Positions 24,678 to 32,761 are shown, counted from the first letter of the stretch. The stretch: 64,000 nt of DNA from Microbacterium saperdae (GCF_006716345.1 NZ_VFOX01000001.1:3002589-3066588), one strand, 5' to 3'. Program-made: numbers and translations. The notes: generated by a model from the sequence alone, not told the origin.

Positions 24678-24886
24678 AATGCGGTCGCTCCCGCCTCGGC
24701 GATCCAGGTGAGCACATCCTCCCGGCGGTAGCGCACAACACCCCCGAGCTTCGTCACCTTGGGCCCTTGACCCTCCGCCGCCCAACGCGCAAGCGTCGGA
24801 ACAGACGTCTGCGTGTATGCAGCCACCTGCGGTCTCGTCGCGAGCTCGGGAAGCCAACCCACGCTCGCCTCAGCTACTTTTCTCAC
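24674..24886 (-). CDS. Excisionase-like MerR-type DNA-binding protein
   Basis: A 70-residue protein with GTG start at 24886-24884. The HTH reads ATRPQVAAYTQTSVPTLARW, then G-Q-G-P-K and a wing with GGVVRYRREDVLTWI, the standard form of phage Xis/AlpA proteins. It is the first gene of the leftward early operon and sits beside the palindromic operator that separates it from the repressor. It may act as excisionase or as an early regulator. Confidence 0.8.
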   Translation of the reverse strand: MRKVAEASVGWLPELATRPQVAAYTQTSVPTLARWAAEGQGPKVTKLGGVVRYRREDVLTWIAEAGATAL

Positions 24887-24901
24887 TTCAAACCATCCAT
24901 T

Positions 24902-24922
24902 TCTAAGCGACTATCACTTAGA
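24902..24922. promoter_or_regulatory. Operator-like inverted repeat of the early promoter
   Basis: Nine-base arms TCTAAGCGA and TCACTTAGA flank CTA, with one mismatch. The element lies 16 bp upstream of the excisionase-like start and 74 bp upstream of the divergent repressor start. A half-site TCGCTTAG recurs at 24964-24971. This is the layout expected for repressor binding sites controlling both directions. Confidence 0.65.
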
Positions 24923-24963
24923 AAGGAACGCTAGCAGCGAATCTCGATCGCAAGCAACTTTTT

Positions 24964-24992
24964 TCGCTTAGCCGCATCCGCTATCGTAAGAT
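24964..24992 (+). promoter_or_regulatory. Possible repressor promoter with overlapping half-operator
   Basis: A -10-like TAAGAT (24987-24992) lies only three bases before the repressor ATG (24996), and a -35-like TCGCTT (24964-24969) stands 17 bases upstream. The -35 overlaps the half-operator TCGCTTAG. No ribosome site is visible before the ATG, so a leaderless transcript is likely if this promoter is used. The assignment is by pattern only. Confidence 0.4.
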
Positions 24993-24995
24993 TTC

Positions 24996-25862
24996 ATGAG
25001 CGATGACCCGAAGACCAGCCCCGACCCGTTGCCAGGCGACAGCTGGGAGACGCGACTGACAAAGCAAGTTGCGAGAACTGTTAATCACTACCGCCGCGCC
25101 TCAGGACTGACTACGAAGGCGTTCGCTCAGCTATGCAACATCGAGTTTCGGGGCAACGGGGACGCGGGGCCGCAAGAGATCAGGCCGACCACCTTGAACA
25201 ACCTCTTCGCAGGCAAACGCAAGTCGATCGGACTGGGCGAGATCATGTTGTTCGCCCGCGTCTTGGGAGTCGCGCCGGTTGCTCTGATGACGCCTGTTGG
25301 CGTCGAGACGGACAGTGAAGCATGGCCGTCCGGTTTGCGCCCATCAGAGGCTGTCTTCGATGCGATTGTCGGTATTGAAAGTTGGGGCAGTTTGTTCGAG
25401 GAGGTCGCCGCGTCCGTTGCCCTCACGGACGGCGGCCAAGAGGCGCTCGATCGCCACTCAGCAGCGTTCGAGCAATCACGCGTAGCTACGATCGACCGAT
25501 CGCGGCGAATCACGGAGTTGCTCTTGCGACACGGGCGATGCAAACAGGATCTGCTGCAGCGAGCTGTGCTGTTTACCGCTCCCCCGGCTTCGCTGAGCGA
25601 CATCGATATCAACGCGCTTACTGCCGCTGTCCGCTCACTTGCCTCCGACCTTCGCTCAACCCGAGAAAAGCTGCGCGCTGAGGGCGTCGAGCTGTCGGCC
25701 CTAAGCTCGATGCTCTCCTGGATCGACGTCGTCGCAGTCTCAGACCTCACGGATGAGGATATTCGTGTTCTCGTGACGCGAGGAGCTGGCGAGGCTGGCG
25801 ACCGATTCCTGTTCTTCAACGAAGGCATGAATAATGGCACGCCCACGAACTCCGCTCAGTAG
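24996..25862 (+). CDS. Phage repressor, XRE-family HTH
   Basis: A 288-residue protein. Residues about 20-85 form the HTH domain: ARTVNHYRRASGLTTKAFAQ, then PTTLNNLFAGKRKSIGLGE and an ILFARVLGV helix. The remaining 200 residues are helical and lack the LexA/CI self-cleavage signature (no A-G/Ser-Lys pair seen), so induction would have to work by another route. It is divergent from the early operon and overlaps the integrase gene by 29 bp, giving a lysogeny module of repressor and integrase. Confidence 0.8.
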   Translation: MSDDPKTSPDPLPGDSWETRLTKQVARTVNHYRRASGLTTKAFAQLCNIEFRGNGDAGPQEIRPTTLNNLFAGKRKSIGLGEIMLFARVLGVAPVALMTPVGVETDSEAWPSGLRPSEAVFDAIVGIESWGSLFEEVAASVALTDGGQEALDRHSAAFEQSRVATIDRSRRITELLLRHGRCKQDLLQRAVLFTAPPASLSDIDINALTAAVRSLASDLRSTREKLRAEGVELSALSSMLSWIDVVAVSDLTDEDIRVLVTRGAGEAGDRFLFFNEGMNNGTPTNSAQ

Positions 25863-27033
25863 TTACGGCCGAATCACGATCGATCCCGTTGCGTACAGTG
25901 AGCGCGATGGCCGCCGACGCATGATCGTCGTCGAGGTGGACGCGGCTCGGAAGCGACAGCATCGTCTCTGGCGTGCCCGCACCCGCTACCGGTTCGACGA
26001 CGGGAAGCTGCGCCAAGTCGAGAGGATCGCCGAGAGCGAATCGAAAGCCGAGACCGCACTCAAGATCGCGCTGACGACGATTCAGGCTTCTACGGCTACA
26101 GATGTAAAGCGGGAGACGCGACTCGGCGACCTAGGGGAGCGATTCCTCGCAGCGAAGTCTGGCCGAGCGCCAAGGACCATCGAGACCTACGAGCGCGCAG
26201 TGCGCAAGGTCATCATCCCGCGTATCGGCGACCTAGCCGTCTCGGAGGCGACGGCGGACCGCCTGCAACGGTTCGTCGATGCAATCGCATCCGAGGTGGG
26301 CATCGGTACCGCGAAGACCGCACGCGCCGTCCTGTCCGGGATGATGGGGCTAGCTGCTCGGGCTGACGCCGTGCGCCACAACCCCGTGCGCGAGCTCGCA
26401 CCAATCGAACAGAAGGCAGTGGGCGCTACGCCTATCCCACTCGGCGATCTCGCCGGCATCCTCGAGAAGCTGCGCGGCGACCAACGCGCCCATGACCTCG
26501 ATCTTGTCGACCTGGTCGAGTTCGTCGCCGGAACGGGCGTGCGGATCAGCGAGGCGTGCGGGCTCGCGTGGGAAGACGTGGACCTCGGCGCCGGGACCGC
26601 GACAATCCGGGCGAACGCAGTGCGCGCTACCGGCCACGGCGTGATCAGGCAGCTCCACACGAAGACTGACGCCGGCGCGCGTAGGATCCGCCTCCCCGGC
26701 GGCGTGCTCGGCGTCCTCGGCGACCGCCGCGTGCGAGGCGGCCCCAATCCTCACGGGCTCGTATTTCCGACGATCCTCGGCAACCTGCGGGATCCACGGA
26801 ACACGGCGCGAGACTGGGCGCAGGCCCGGACGCGCCTCGGCATCGGCAACTACAGCTTCCACAGCTTCCGCAAGACGGTCGCTACGGCGCTCGATCAGGC
26901 TGGCCTCACGGCTCGCGACATCGCTGAGTTTCTCGGGCATGCCGATCCCTCGCTCACGATGGGCACCTACATGTCGAAGACAGTCGGAGGATCCCGGGCA
27001 GCGGACGCTCTCGACGCCGTTCTCGGCATCTGA
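25834..27033 (+). CDS. int: Tyrosine integrase
   Basis: A 399-residue site-specific recombinase. An N-terminal arm-binding part (about 1-95) and a SAM-like core-binding domain (about 97-190, TIETYERAVRKVIIPRIG) precede the catalytic domain. Active-site residues are visible as Arg237 (GTGVRISE), His343 and Arg346 (HSFRK), His369 (LGHAD) and the Tyr379 nucleophile (MGTYM). The stop is about 80 bp from the 3' end of tRNA-Met, the presumed attachment site. The start lies inside the repressor gene with GAAGG upstream. Confidence 0.96.
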   Translation: MARPRTPLSSYGRITIDPVAYSERDGRRRMIVVEVDAARKRQHRLWRARTRYRFDDGKLRQVERIAESESKAETALKIALTTIQASTATDVKRETRLGDLGERFLAAKSGRAPRTIETYERAVRKVIIPRIGDLAVSEATADRLQRFVDAIASEVGIGTAKTARAVLSGMMGLAARADAVRHNPVRELAPIEQKAVGATPIPLGDLAGILEKLRGDQRAHDLDLVDLVEFVAGTGVRISEACGLAWEDVDLGAGTATIRANAVRATGHGVIRQLHTKTDAGARRIRLPGGVLGVLGDRRVRGGPNPHGLVFPTILGNLRDPRNTARDWAQARTRLGIGNYSFHSFRKTVATALDQAGLTARDIAEFLGHADPSLTMGTYMSKTVGGSRAADALDAVLGI

Positions 27034-27076
27034 ATCTGCGGAGTATGTGCGGAGTAGGCTGACCCAGAATGCAGAA

Positions 27077-27098
27077 AGCCCCGGATAAATCCGGGGCT
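27077..27098. terminator. Intrinsic terminator between integrase and tRNA-Met
   Basis: Perfect nine-base arms AGCCCCGGA (27077-27085) and TCCGGGGCT (27090-27098) with a TAAA loop. On the minus strand TTTCTG follows, which suits transcripts leaving the tRNA genes. On the plus strand it can end the integrase message. Confidence 0.75.
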
Positions 27099-27113
27099 GA
27101 CCAGGTGTTTCTG

Positions 27114-27150
27114 TAGCAGGAGCGGGGCTTGAACCCGCGACCTCACGATT
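27114..27150. other. Candidate prophage attachment site (tRNA 3' end)
   Basis: The 3' half of tRNA-Met adjoins the integrase end of the prophage. Tyrosine integrases of temperate phages commonly recombine within the 3' half of tRNA genes and rebuild it with phage DNA. The exact core needs the matching copy at the other prophage end, which is not in the window. The interval given is approximate. Confidence 0.6.
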
Positions 27151-27187
27151 ATGAGTCGTGCGCTCTAACCAGCTGAGCTACCCTGCC
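27114..27187 (-). tRNA. tRNA-Met (anticodon CAT)
   Basis: A full cloverleaf reads on the minus strand: acceptor GGCAGGG with TCCTGCT, D-arm GCTC/GAGC, anticodon stem CACGA/TCGTG with loop CTCATAA, T-arm GCGGG/CCCGC with TTCAAGC. The anticodon is CAT; an initiator is unlikely because of the acceptor and D-loop. tRNA-Ile2 with a modified C cannot be excluded by eye. The first acceptor pair is G1-U72 rather than G-C. CCA is not encoded. The 3' end faces the prophage integrase. Confidence 0.9.
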
Positions 27188-27221
27188 GCGAGGCATCCGT
27201 CCGCGTGAGAAGAATGCTGCG

Positions 27222-27293
27222 AGCCCCGAGTCAGGATTGAACTGACGACCCCTTCCTTACCATGGAAGTGCTCTGCCACTGAGCTATCGGGGC
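27222..27293 (-). tRNA. tRNA-Thr (anticodon GGT)
   Basis: A complete cloverleaf on the minus strand: acceptor GCCCCGA with TCGGGGC, anticodon stem CTTCC/GGAAG with loop ATGGTAA, T-arm GTCAG/CTGAC with TTCAATC. The anticodon GGT reads ACC and ACU threonine codons. It lies 34 bp upstream of tRNA-Met on the same strand, so both are probably in one transcript. CCA is not encoded. Confidence 0.93.
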
Positions 27294-27360
27294 GTGCTGC
27301 CCCTCGCGGGGCAACCGTACGAGAATACCATCACAGTGGCATGCTCATGAAATCGAGCCG

Positions 27361-28560
27361 TCAGTACGAGTACCGACCTGCGTTTTCGCGCAGCCACGGC
27401 AGCGGATCGATGGTCGTTCCGTTGACGATGAGCTCGAAGTGCATGTGGGCGCCGTAGGAGCGTCCGGTGTTGCCGGTCTTGCCGACCACGGTGCCGACCG
27501 TGACGGTGTCGCCGGCCTTGACCTGCAGCGAGCCGTACTGCATGTGCGAGTAGTGGCTCGTGATGACCGATCCGTCGATCACATGATCGATGTACACGGT
27601 CACGCCGTAGGCGCCGCCCTGCTCGGTCGCGATGCGCACCGTGCCGTCGGCGATCGCCTGGACAGGCGCACCGTTGCCCGGCACGAAGTCGATGCCTTCG
27701 TGGAGGCGGCCGCTGCGCATGCCGTAGCCGTAGCTCATGCCCACGCCGACCATGAAGGGCCACTGGATCGCGGCGTCAGGGTCGTTCGTGAAGATCTCGC
27801 TGGAGTAGTTGATGCCCTGCTCGGCGGCGACATCGATCAGAGAGACCGTGCTGAAGTCGTCGTCACGCGCGAGCGACTCGCTCTGCACGTCGGAGGAGGC
27901 GATGAATGCCTGGATCTCGTCGCCGGACGCGTCACCCTTCGCCGCGGCGGAGCCAGCGACGAGAGAGGTGGAAGCGACCGTGGTGCCCTGCGCCGCGGCG
28001 ACAGCCTCGGCAGGGAGCGTCATCGACACGGCAAGGAGCCCGGCGAGGCTCATGACACCGACCGTGGCACCGAGGGCAAGGAACTTGCGGGCGTTGCGCG
28101 GACGACGCGGGGCGATGTGTGCGTCGGAAACGGTGACGCCCTCCGCACCCTCTTCGTCGGAGGCGCTCGGCGCGGATGCCGACTGCACGGCGACCGGTCC
28201 GGTCGCGGCACGGAAAGCACGGGATGCCAGCTCGAACGCGTCGGCATGGGCGTCGGTCTCTGCCGATGCGGCGGGCGCGGCCACGAAGGGGATCGCGGGG
28301 GCTGCGACGTTCTCGGCGAGCAGCTCGGCCGGAGTCGGGATGTCGACGACCTCATCAGCGACGTCTGCCGCCGGCGTGTCAGCGGTCATGCGCGCGCGAA
28401 CGGCGCGTCGTGACAGAGGAGTCTCGGTGGCGCGGGCCACGGCGGAGTCAATGGAGACAGAGTCCGTCGTACCCGCCGCGGGGGCCTCGAAGGCCGCTGT
28501 GCGGAGTCGGCTGGAGCGACGCGTGGGCGCGGCATCAGCCTGGGGATTCTCGAAGGGCAA
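27361..28560 (-). CDS. M23 (LytM-type) peptidoglycan endopeptidase, membrane-anchored
   Basis: A 399-residue envelope protein. Residues 1-155 are an acidic/Ala-rich cytoplasmic region ending in a basic patch, followed by one membrane helix at about 159-182, so the enzyme faces outside. The M23 domain occupies about 265-395, with zinc ligands in HEGIDF (His287, Asp291) and HMHF (His374), plus HYSHM (336-340) in the active site. The gene stands alone, with 120 bp between it and the next gene. It should cut cross-links in peptidoglycan during growth or division. The long cytoplasmic N-terminus could carry regulation. Confidence 0.92.
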   Translation of the reverse strand: MPFENPQADAAPTRRSSRLRTAAFEAPAAGTTDSVSIDSAVARATETPLSRRAVRARMTADTPAADVADEVVDIPTPAELLAENVAAPAIPFVAAPAASAETDAHADAFELASRAFRAATGPVAVQSASAPSASDEEGAEGVTVSDAHIAPRRPRNARKFLALGATVGVMSLAGLLAVSMTLPAEAVAAAQGTTVASTSLVAGSAAAKGDASGDEIQAFIASSDVQSESLARDDDFSTVSLIDVAAEQGINYSSEIFTNDPDAAIQWPFMVGVGMSYGYGMRSGRLHEGIDFVPGNGAPVQAIADGTVRIATEQGGAYGVTVYIDHVIDGSVITSHYSHMQYGSLQVKAGDTVTVGTVVGKTGNTGRSYGAHMHFELIVNGTTIDPLPWLRENAGRYSY

Positions 28561-28680
28561 AGCGATTCTCTCGGGTCGTGCGGGAAGCTCGGGGGCGCTT
28601 ACTCAGCTCTCATCATTCGGGGATGAAAGTAACGATCGCATAAACCCTACCCTGCTCAGGCTGGGAAAGCCATGTGCCGT

Positions 28681-29475
28681 TCACTGTTCATTCTCCATGA
28701 TCGCCGTCAGCCGCTGATGGACTTCGGCCCCACCGGCGATCAGCATCGGGCGCGCGGATTCCACATCCGTGCGCGTGACCACTCCGCCCGCCTCCGTCAC
28801 GAGCAGCGCGCCCGCAGCGAAGTCCCAGGGCTTGAGGCCACGTTCGAAGTATCCGTCCAGCCGGCCGGCGGCGACATAGGCGAGGTCGAGCGCGGCGGAT
28901 CCCATCCGACGCAGATCCCGAGCCATCGGCATCACGCGGCGCACCAGGGCGAGGTCTCCGTCGTGCGTCGAGGGGTCGTATCCGAATCCGGTGGCGAGCA
29001 GTGCGCCAGCCGGCGTCTCCGAGGTCACCTGGAGCCGACGGCCGTCGAGCCAGGCGCCCTCGCCCTGCACCGCGGTGAAGAGTTCGTCGAATACCGGTGC
29101 GGACACCGCACCCGCCAACGCCTCCCATGCGTCCGGGAGCGGGGTTCCCCGCACGGCGGCGATGCTCACGTTGTAGGCGGGGATGCCGTAGGCATAGTTC
29201 ACGGTGCCGTCGATCGGGTCGACGACCCACGTGATCCCGCTCGCGCCCACCTCGGCGTCAGATTCCTCGCCGAGGAAGCCGTCATCTGGGCGCACCGTTC
29301 GCAGGCGCTCCCGGATCAGGTTCTCGACCTCTCGATCCGCATCGGTGACGATATCGGCGAGCGTCGACTTGGTGGCCGCAAGGTGCACCCCTTCCGTCCG
29401 GCGCTGCCGGGCGAGCGCTCCTGCTTCCCTCGCGATCTCTGCGGCAAGCTCTCCGAGCTCGAGTGCGAGACTCAC
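28681..29475 (-). CDS. Inositol monophosphatase family phosphatase
   Basis: A 264-residue Mg-dependent phosphatase of the IMPase/FBPase/CysQ superfamily. Metal ligands appear in GEESD (69-73) and DPIDGT (86-91), with a C-terminal WDFAAGALLVTEAGG block supplying the last Asp. Likely substrates are inositol phosphate, fructose bisphosphate or histidinol phosphate; sequence alone does not decide. I chose GTG 29475-29473 because it overlaps the stop of the upstream membrane protein (GTGA), although the frame stays open far upstream. Confidence 0.88.
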   Translation of the reverse strand: MSLALELGELAAEIAREAGALARQRRTEGVHLAATKSTLADIVTDADREVENLIRERLRTVRPDDGFLGEESDAEVGASGITWVVDPIDGTVNYAYGIPAYNVSIAAVRGTPLPDAWEALAGAVSAPVFDELFTAVQGEGAWLDGRRLQVTSETPAGALLATGFGYDPSTHDGDLALVRRVMPMARDLRRMGSAALDLAYVAAGRLDGYFERGLKPWDFAAGALLVTEAGGVVTRTDVESARPMLIAGGAEVHQRLTAIMENEQ

Positions 29476-30434
29476 AGCGGGGGAAGCGGCGGCGCGGGCG
29501 GTGCCGGCGGAAACGCCGTCTGCGGGGCCTGCGGGGCGGGAGGCGACTCCGGCGCCGGGGGCACCGGCGGTGCCGGAACTCCGACGTGTCCGCCGTCGAA
29601 CGTCGGCGCGACCGGTTCCGGCACGACAGGGAATCCGGCGGCAGGTGCACTGGCGATCGCCTGCTGCGCCTGCGGGATCACCGTGGGGTAGCCCGTGTAG
29701 TACGCGTTCCAGTCGGGCGACGCGTCGGGCAGTGCCGGCAGCGGCGTGATGCCATCCGCGTAGGTCGGCCACGACGGTGCCGCCGCGGCGCGTGCGGCGA
29801 CGCTCGGCTTCTTCGGCGCGAAGAGCGCGTTGAGCAGCGGGACCAGCGTCGTGCCGACCGCGGCGAGGATCGTCAGAGCGACCACGATCCGCCAGTACAG
29901 CTCGCTGTAGTCGAAGGTCTGCGGGAAGGTCAGGAAGAACACGAGCAGGGCGACCAGCGCCCCGAGGAACACCACGGTCACGATGAAGATGACCCGCGTG
30001 AACGTCGTGACGTGGCGCTGGGCGGCCGGCGTGAAGAGTCGCACGTGCAGAAGCGCGAGCTGCAGGATCCCGACGACCAGGAGCAGCTGGAAGAAGCGCT
30101 CCGCGCCGCCGAAGTAATCGCCGTCCTCCGGGAGCCAGATCTTCACCGCGCCGACGAGCAGCGCGACGATCCACGTCACCATGCTCGTCAGTGCGAGCCA
30201 GTCCGGCCGGTTCGGCGCGAGACCGGCCTCCAGGATCGCGATGCCGGCGAACCCTGCCAGCAGCAGGATCGTCAGGAAGGCCCGGCCGATCAGACCGTCC
30301 TGGTCTCCGATCAGCACCCACACGACGCACACGAGGGCGGCGGCGATCAAGGCGCCGATGGCGATCCAGATGGCACCCCTGATGAGCAGGGATGTGTTCG
30401 TCTTTCCGGTGTTCGCGATCTCCGGCTTCGACAT
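29472..30434 (-). CDS. Six-helix membrane protein with Pro-rich tail
   Basis: A 320-residue protein from ATG 30434-30432, with a GAGAGGA ribosome site. Six hydrophobic helices (about residues 18-43, 50-73, 79-101, 110-130, 139-165 and 177-202) are followed by a basic turn and a long Pro/Ala-rich cytoplasmic tail ending in PAPPAPPLPPL. No transport or enzyme motif is seen. The stop overlaps the phosphatase start by 4 bp, so the two are translated together. It is probably a Microbacteriaceae-type protein of unknown function. Confidence 0.8.
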   Translation of the reverse strand: MSKPEIANTGKTNTSLLIRGAIWIAIGALIAAALVCVVWVLIGDQDGLIGRAFLTILLLAGFAGIAILEAGLAPNRPDWLALTSMVTWIVALLVGAVKIWLPEDGDYFGGAERFFQLLLVVGILQLALLHVRLFTPAAQRHVTTFTRVIFIVTVVFLGALVALLVFFLTFPQTFDYSELYWRIVVALTILAAVGTTLVPLLNALFAPKKPSVAARAAAAPSWPTYADGITPLPALPDASPDWNAYYTGYPTVIPQAQQAIASAPAAGFPVVPEPVAPTFDGGHVGVPAPPVPPAPESPPAPQAPQTAFPPAPPAPPLPPL

Positions 30435-30550
30435 GGCGATCCTCTCGTAGAGCGGCGGTGCCTTCATCCTGCCACGCTGCCGGACGGATACCGGGGAGAT
30501 CATCCCCGCGGTGGACTTCTGTCGACGCGGAGCGATCTGTGCAGGAGGAG

Positions 30551-31348
30551 TCAGCCGGCCTTCTTGGCCGAGGCCGCGGCGAACGCCGTGATGCGGGCCT
30601 GTGCGTCGGGGGTCTGCATCGCAGCGCCGATCGAGCGCGCCTCCTCGCTGAGTTGCTCCGCGAAGGTGCGTTCCGGCTGCGAGCGCACGAGACGCTTGGC
30701 CTGTCCGTAGGCATCCGCCGCCCCGGCGAGCCAGAATCGGGCGACCTCCTCCCCCCTGGCTCGGACGAGAGCCGCTTCGGACGCTGTGTCCTCCCCTGCC
30801 ACCGTTTCCGCGACCAGACCCCAGTCCTGCGCCTCCTGCGCACTGAGCAGGCGATCCTGCAGCACCAGCTGCAGCGCACGCCGCTGCCCGATCGCGCGCG
30901 TGAGCTGCGCCGACACCGACAGGTCGGGCGTGAGGCCGATGTTCGCGTACAGACTGCCGAGGCGCGAACGTGCGCCGACCACGGCGTAGTCGCTGGAGAG
31001 CAGGATGCCGAGCCCCCCACCCGCGGTCGTGCCGTGCGCGGCCGCGACGACGGGCACGGACGACTCCGTGAGCGAGCGGATCCCGGCGTTGATGACCTCG
31101 GCGAGCGCGGTGATCTCCGCTCCGGAGCCCATCGTGGTCGCCATGTCGATCACGTCGCCGCCGGCGCAGAAAGCCGGGCCGGAGGCATCGATCAGGATGG
31201 CCTTGACGTCTCTGCGTGAGGTCGCCTCCGCGGTCGCGTCTCGCCAGGCATGAGCCAGGTCGGCGTTGAACGCATTGAGTCGCGCGGGGCGGTTCAGCGT
31301 GAGCCGAGCCAGCCCTTCGTCGACCGACAGCAGAATGGCATCGCTCAT
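30551..31348 (-). CDS. Enoyl-CoA hydratase/isomerase family protein
   Basis: A 265-residue crotonase-fold enzyme. The oxyanion hole is formed by FCAGGDV (about 60-66) and HGTTAGGGLGI (about 105-115). The usual catalytic Glu positions are not both present: the second block reads YANIGLTPDLSVS, with Asp at the place typical of isomerase or thioesterase-like members. An isomerase or hydrolase activity on an acyl-CoA is therefore more likely than classic hydration. ATG 31348-31346 was chosen; the open frame extends upstream without a clear start. Confidence 0.87.
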   Translation of the reverse strand: MSDAILLSVDEGLARLTLNRPARLNAFNADLAHAWRDATAEATSRRDVKAILIDASGPAFCAGGDVIDMATTMGSGAEITALAEVINAGIRSLTESSVPVVAAAHGTTAGGGLGILLSSDYAVVGARSRLGSLYANIGLTPDLSVSAQLTRAIGQRRALQLVLQDRLLSAQEAQDWGLVAETVAGEDTASEAALVRARGEEVARFWLAGAADAYGQAKRLVRSQPERTFAEQLSEEARSIGAAMQTPDAQARITAFAAASAKKAG

Positions 31349-31392
31349 GGCATCTCCTTCGAGCACGGACGTTGCCTCCAGCGTAACCGCGA

Positions 31393-31887
31393 TCAGTCCT
31401 GCGACTCCCAGACCCGGGAGACGAACGCCTCCATGCGCCGCCGGGTGCCGTCCAGACGGAAGTCGATCTGACCGGCCGCCCTCACCTCGTTGGGAGCGAG
31501 CGGATGCGCCAACCGCACGCTCTCGTGGCAGGACAGATCGGCGCAGACATAGGTGCCGACCGAATCGCCGCGCCGGCCGGCATCCCCTGCCCGCCGCGCG
31601 GAGAACAGGACGACCTGATTGCCCGGCTGCATGGTGTGGCAGATGTTGCACATGCCCGACCGTGCACGCCCTGGGCCCGACGCGTGCAGGACGACGCCCG
31701 CGATGCCGCCCTCGTGCTGGATGAGCACGTAGCCTCGTGCACCCGCCCCCGGATCGCGCCAGGCGAAGAAGTCGAGGTAGTCCCAGTCGACGAGGAGGAA
31801 GTCGTGCGGCATCTCCATCACACGCAGCTCATCAGGGTCCGCATTGACGAACGAAGCCCGCACTTCGGTCTCGGTGAGCGCTCGCAT
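31393..31887 (-). CDS. FBP-domain treble-clef zinc-finger protein
   Basis: A 164-residue protein. The C-terminal half contains MCNICHTMQPG, then YVCADLSCHESVR. These two cysteine pairs form the treble-clef zinc finger of the FBP family, whose members bind elongation factor G and can rescue ribosomes from fusidic acid. The N-terminal part is a DLxxFxW-rich alpha/beta unit (FLLVDWDYLDFFAWRDP). This family is common in actinobacteria. It is divergent from the GntR regulator gene. The EF-G partner is known for relatives and inferred here. Confidence 0.82.
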   Translation of the reverse strand: MRALTETEVRASFVNADPDELRVMEMPHDFLLVDWDYLDFFAWRDPGAGARGYVLIQHEGGIAGVVLHASGPGRARSGMCNICHTMQPGNQVVLFSARRAGDAGRRGDSVGTYVCADLSCHESVRLAHPLAPNEVRAAGQIDFRLDGTRRRMEAFVSRVWESQD

Positions 31888-31995
31888 CCGACCAGTCTAT
31901 GAACCCCAGCCACCACACGCGCCCGCCCCGCTTGCGGGCGCATCGGCCGGTTACCGGTAAGAATGGGTCCAGGCCCTTCGCGGCCGGAGGAGGCA

Positions 31996-32661
31996 ATGGT
32001 GGCAGAGAGCGGATCCCGCACGCCCGTCGCAGACCAGATGTACGAAGTTCTGCTCAGCCAGTTCATGGACGGCATCCGTGGCGCCGGGGAGCCCCTGAAC
32101 ATCGGTGCCCTCTCCCGCGAGCTCAACGTCAGCCCCACTCCGCTGCGTGAGGCTCTGGCCCGCCTGGAGCACACCGGGCTCGTGCACCGCGAAGCTCTGC
32201 GCGGCTACCGCGTGGCACCGATGATGAGCCTCACCGAGGTGCGCCAGCTGCGCGACGCGCGTCTGCTGCTCGAGCCGCACCTCGCCGCCGAGGCCACTGC
32301 CCGTGCGACCGACGCGTTCGTGGATTCGCTGGAGGAGACCGTGCGCGACTTCGAGTCCACGATCGACCATGCCGACCGCGAGACCGAGGGCTTCCGCATC
32401 TACTGGCGCTCGGACGATCGATTCCACCGCCTGATCGCGGCGCACGCGGGCAACCCCTTCCTCGAGAACGCGTACACGACCCTCGCCGGTCAGATCCAGC
32501 GGTTCCGCCTGTTCTCGAAGCTCGGACGCACGGGCGCCAAGTGGGCTGCTCCGGAGCACCGGGCCATCCTCGATGCGATCCGCTCTCGGGATGCGGATCT
32601 GGCGACCGAGCGGATGCGCGAACACATCGAGGCGTCGGCGGGGCGTCTGCTCGACCCCTGA
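31996..32661 (+). CDS. GntR-family regulator with FCD domain
   Basis: A 221-residue transcription factor. Residues about 10-75 are the winged HTH (LNIGALSRELNVSPTPLREA, then RLEHTGLV). Residues about 80-210 are an FCD ligand domain (RLLLEPHLAAEATARA, DDRFHRLIAAHAGNPFL, EHRAILDAIRSRDADLA) with the usual metal/ligand Asp-His set. ATG 31996 follows GGAGGAGG. It lies 100 bp before the MFS gene, and a palindrome resembling FCD-type operators sits between them. It probably represses the sugar-acid operons until their substrate is present. Confidence 0.9.
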   Translation: MVAESGSRTPVADQMYEVLLSQFMDGIRGAGEPLNIGALSRELNVSPTPLREALARLEHTGLVHREALRGYRVAPMMSLTEVRQLRDARLLLEPHLAAEATARATDAFVDSLEETVRDFESTIDHADRETEGFRIYWRSDDRFHRLIAAHAGNPFLENAYTTLAGQIQRFRLFSKLGRTGAKWAAPEHRAILDAIRSRDADLATERMREHIEASAGRLLDP

Positions 32662-32721
32662 TCCCCCGCTCGATCCCGATGCGGGATCTTGCGATCAGGT
32701 GATCCGCCCCGCTACAGTCGC

Positions 32722-32742
32722 AATACTATTGTCGATAGTATT
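32722..32742. promoter_or_regulatory. GntR operator-like palindrome (site 1)
   Basis: A 21-bp palindrome with arms AATACTATTG and CGATAGTATT around a central T; one pair mismatches. It is 20 bp before the MFS start codon. A near-identical palindrome is at 43182-43200 upstream of the leftward operon. Both fit the consensus ATASTATTGNCRATASTAT. Confidence 0.8.
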
Positions 32743-32761
32743 TCTTCCTGAAGGGTCAACG

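Larger units (their letters stand above)
1..27150. mobile_element. Temperate siphovirus prophage, partial (left end outside window)
   Basis: A continuous block of phage genes runs from the left window edge to a tyrosine integrase whose stop is about 80 bp from the 3' end of a tRNA-Met gene. Head, tail and lysis genes are all leftward and tightly packed. The integrase and repressor face right, toward the tRNA. Layout and gene families match HK97-like, long-tailed phages of actinobacteria. The second attachment site is not in the window, so the left boundary is unknown and 27150 is only the approximate right boundary inside the tRNA. All recognisable structural genes are intact in frame, so the prophage may be functional (inference). 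Confidence 0.93.

Noticed and set aside
24678..24857. Extended start for the large early gene
   Set aside because: This part is out of frame with the excisionase-like HTH gene; the GTGA overlap at 24677 is the natural start.
28561..28680. A c-di-AMP-type riboswitch before the M23 peptidase gene
   Set aside because: Such switches often precede cell-wall hydrolases in actinobacteria, but I could not find the conserved core in this 120-bp leader.
28681..31020. A 779-codon minus-strand frame running through the membrane protein and crotonase genes
   Set aside because: Only its last 264 codons are coding (the phosphatase). The rest is out of frame with two clear genes.
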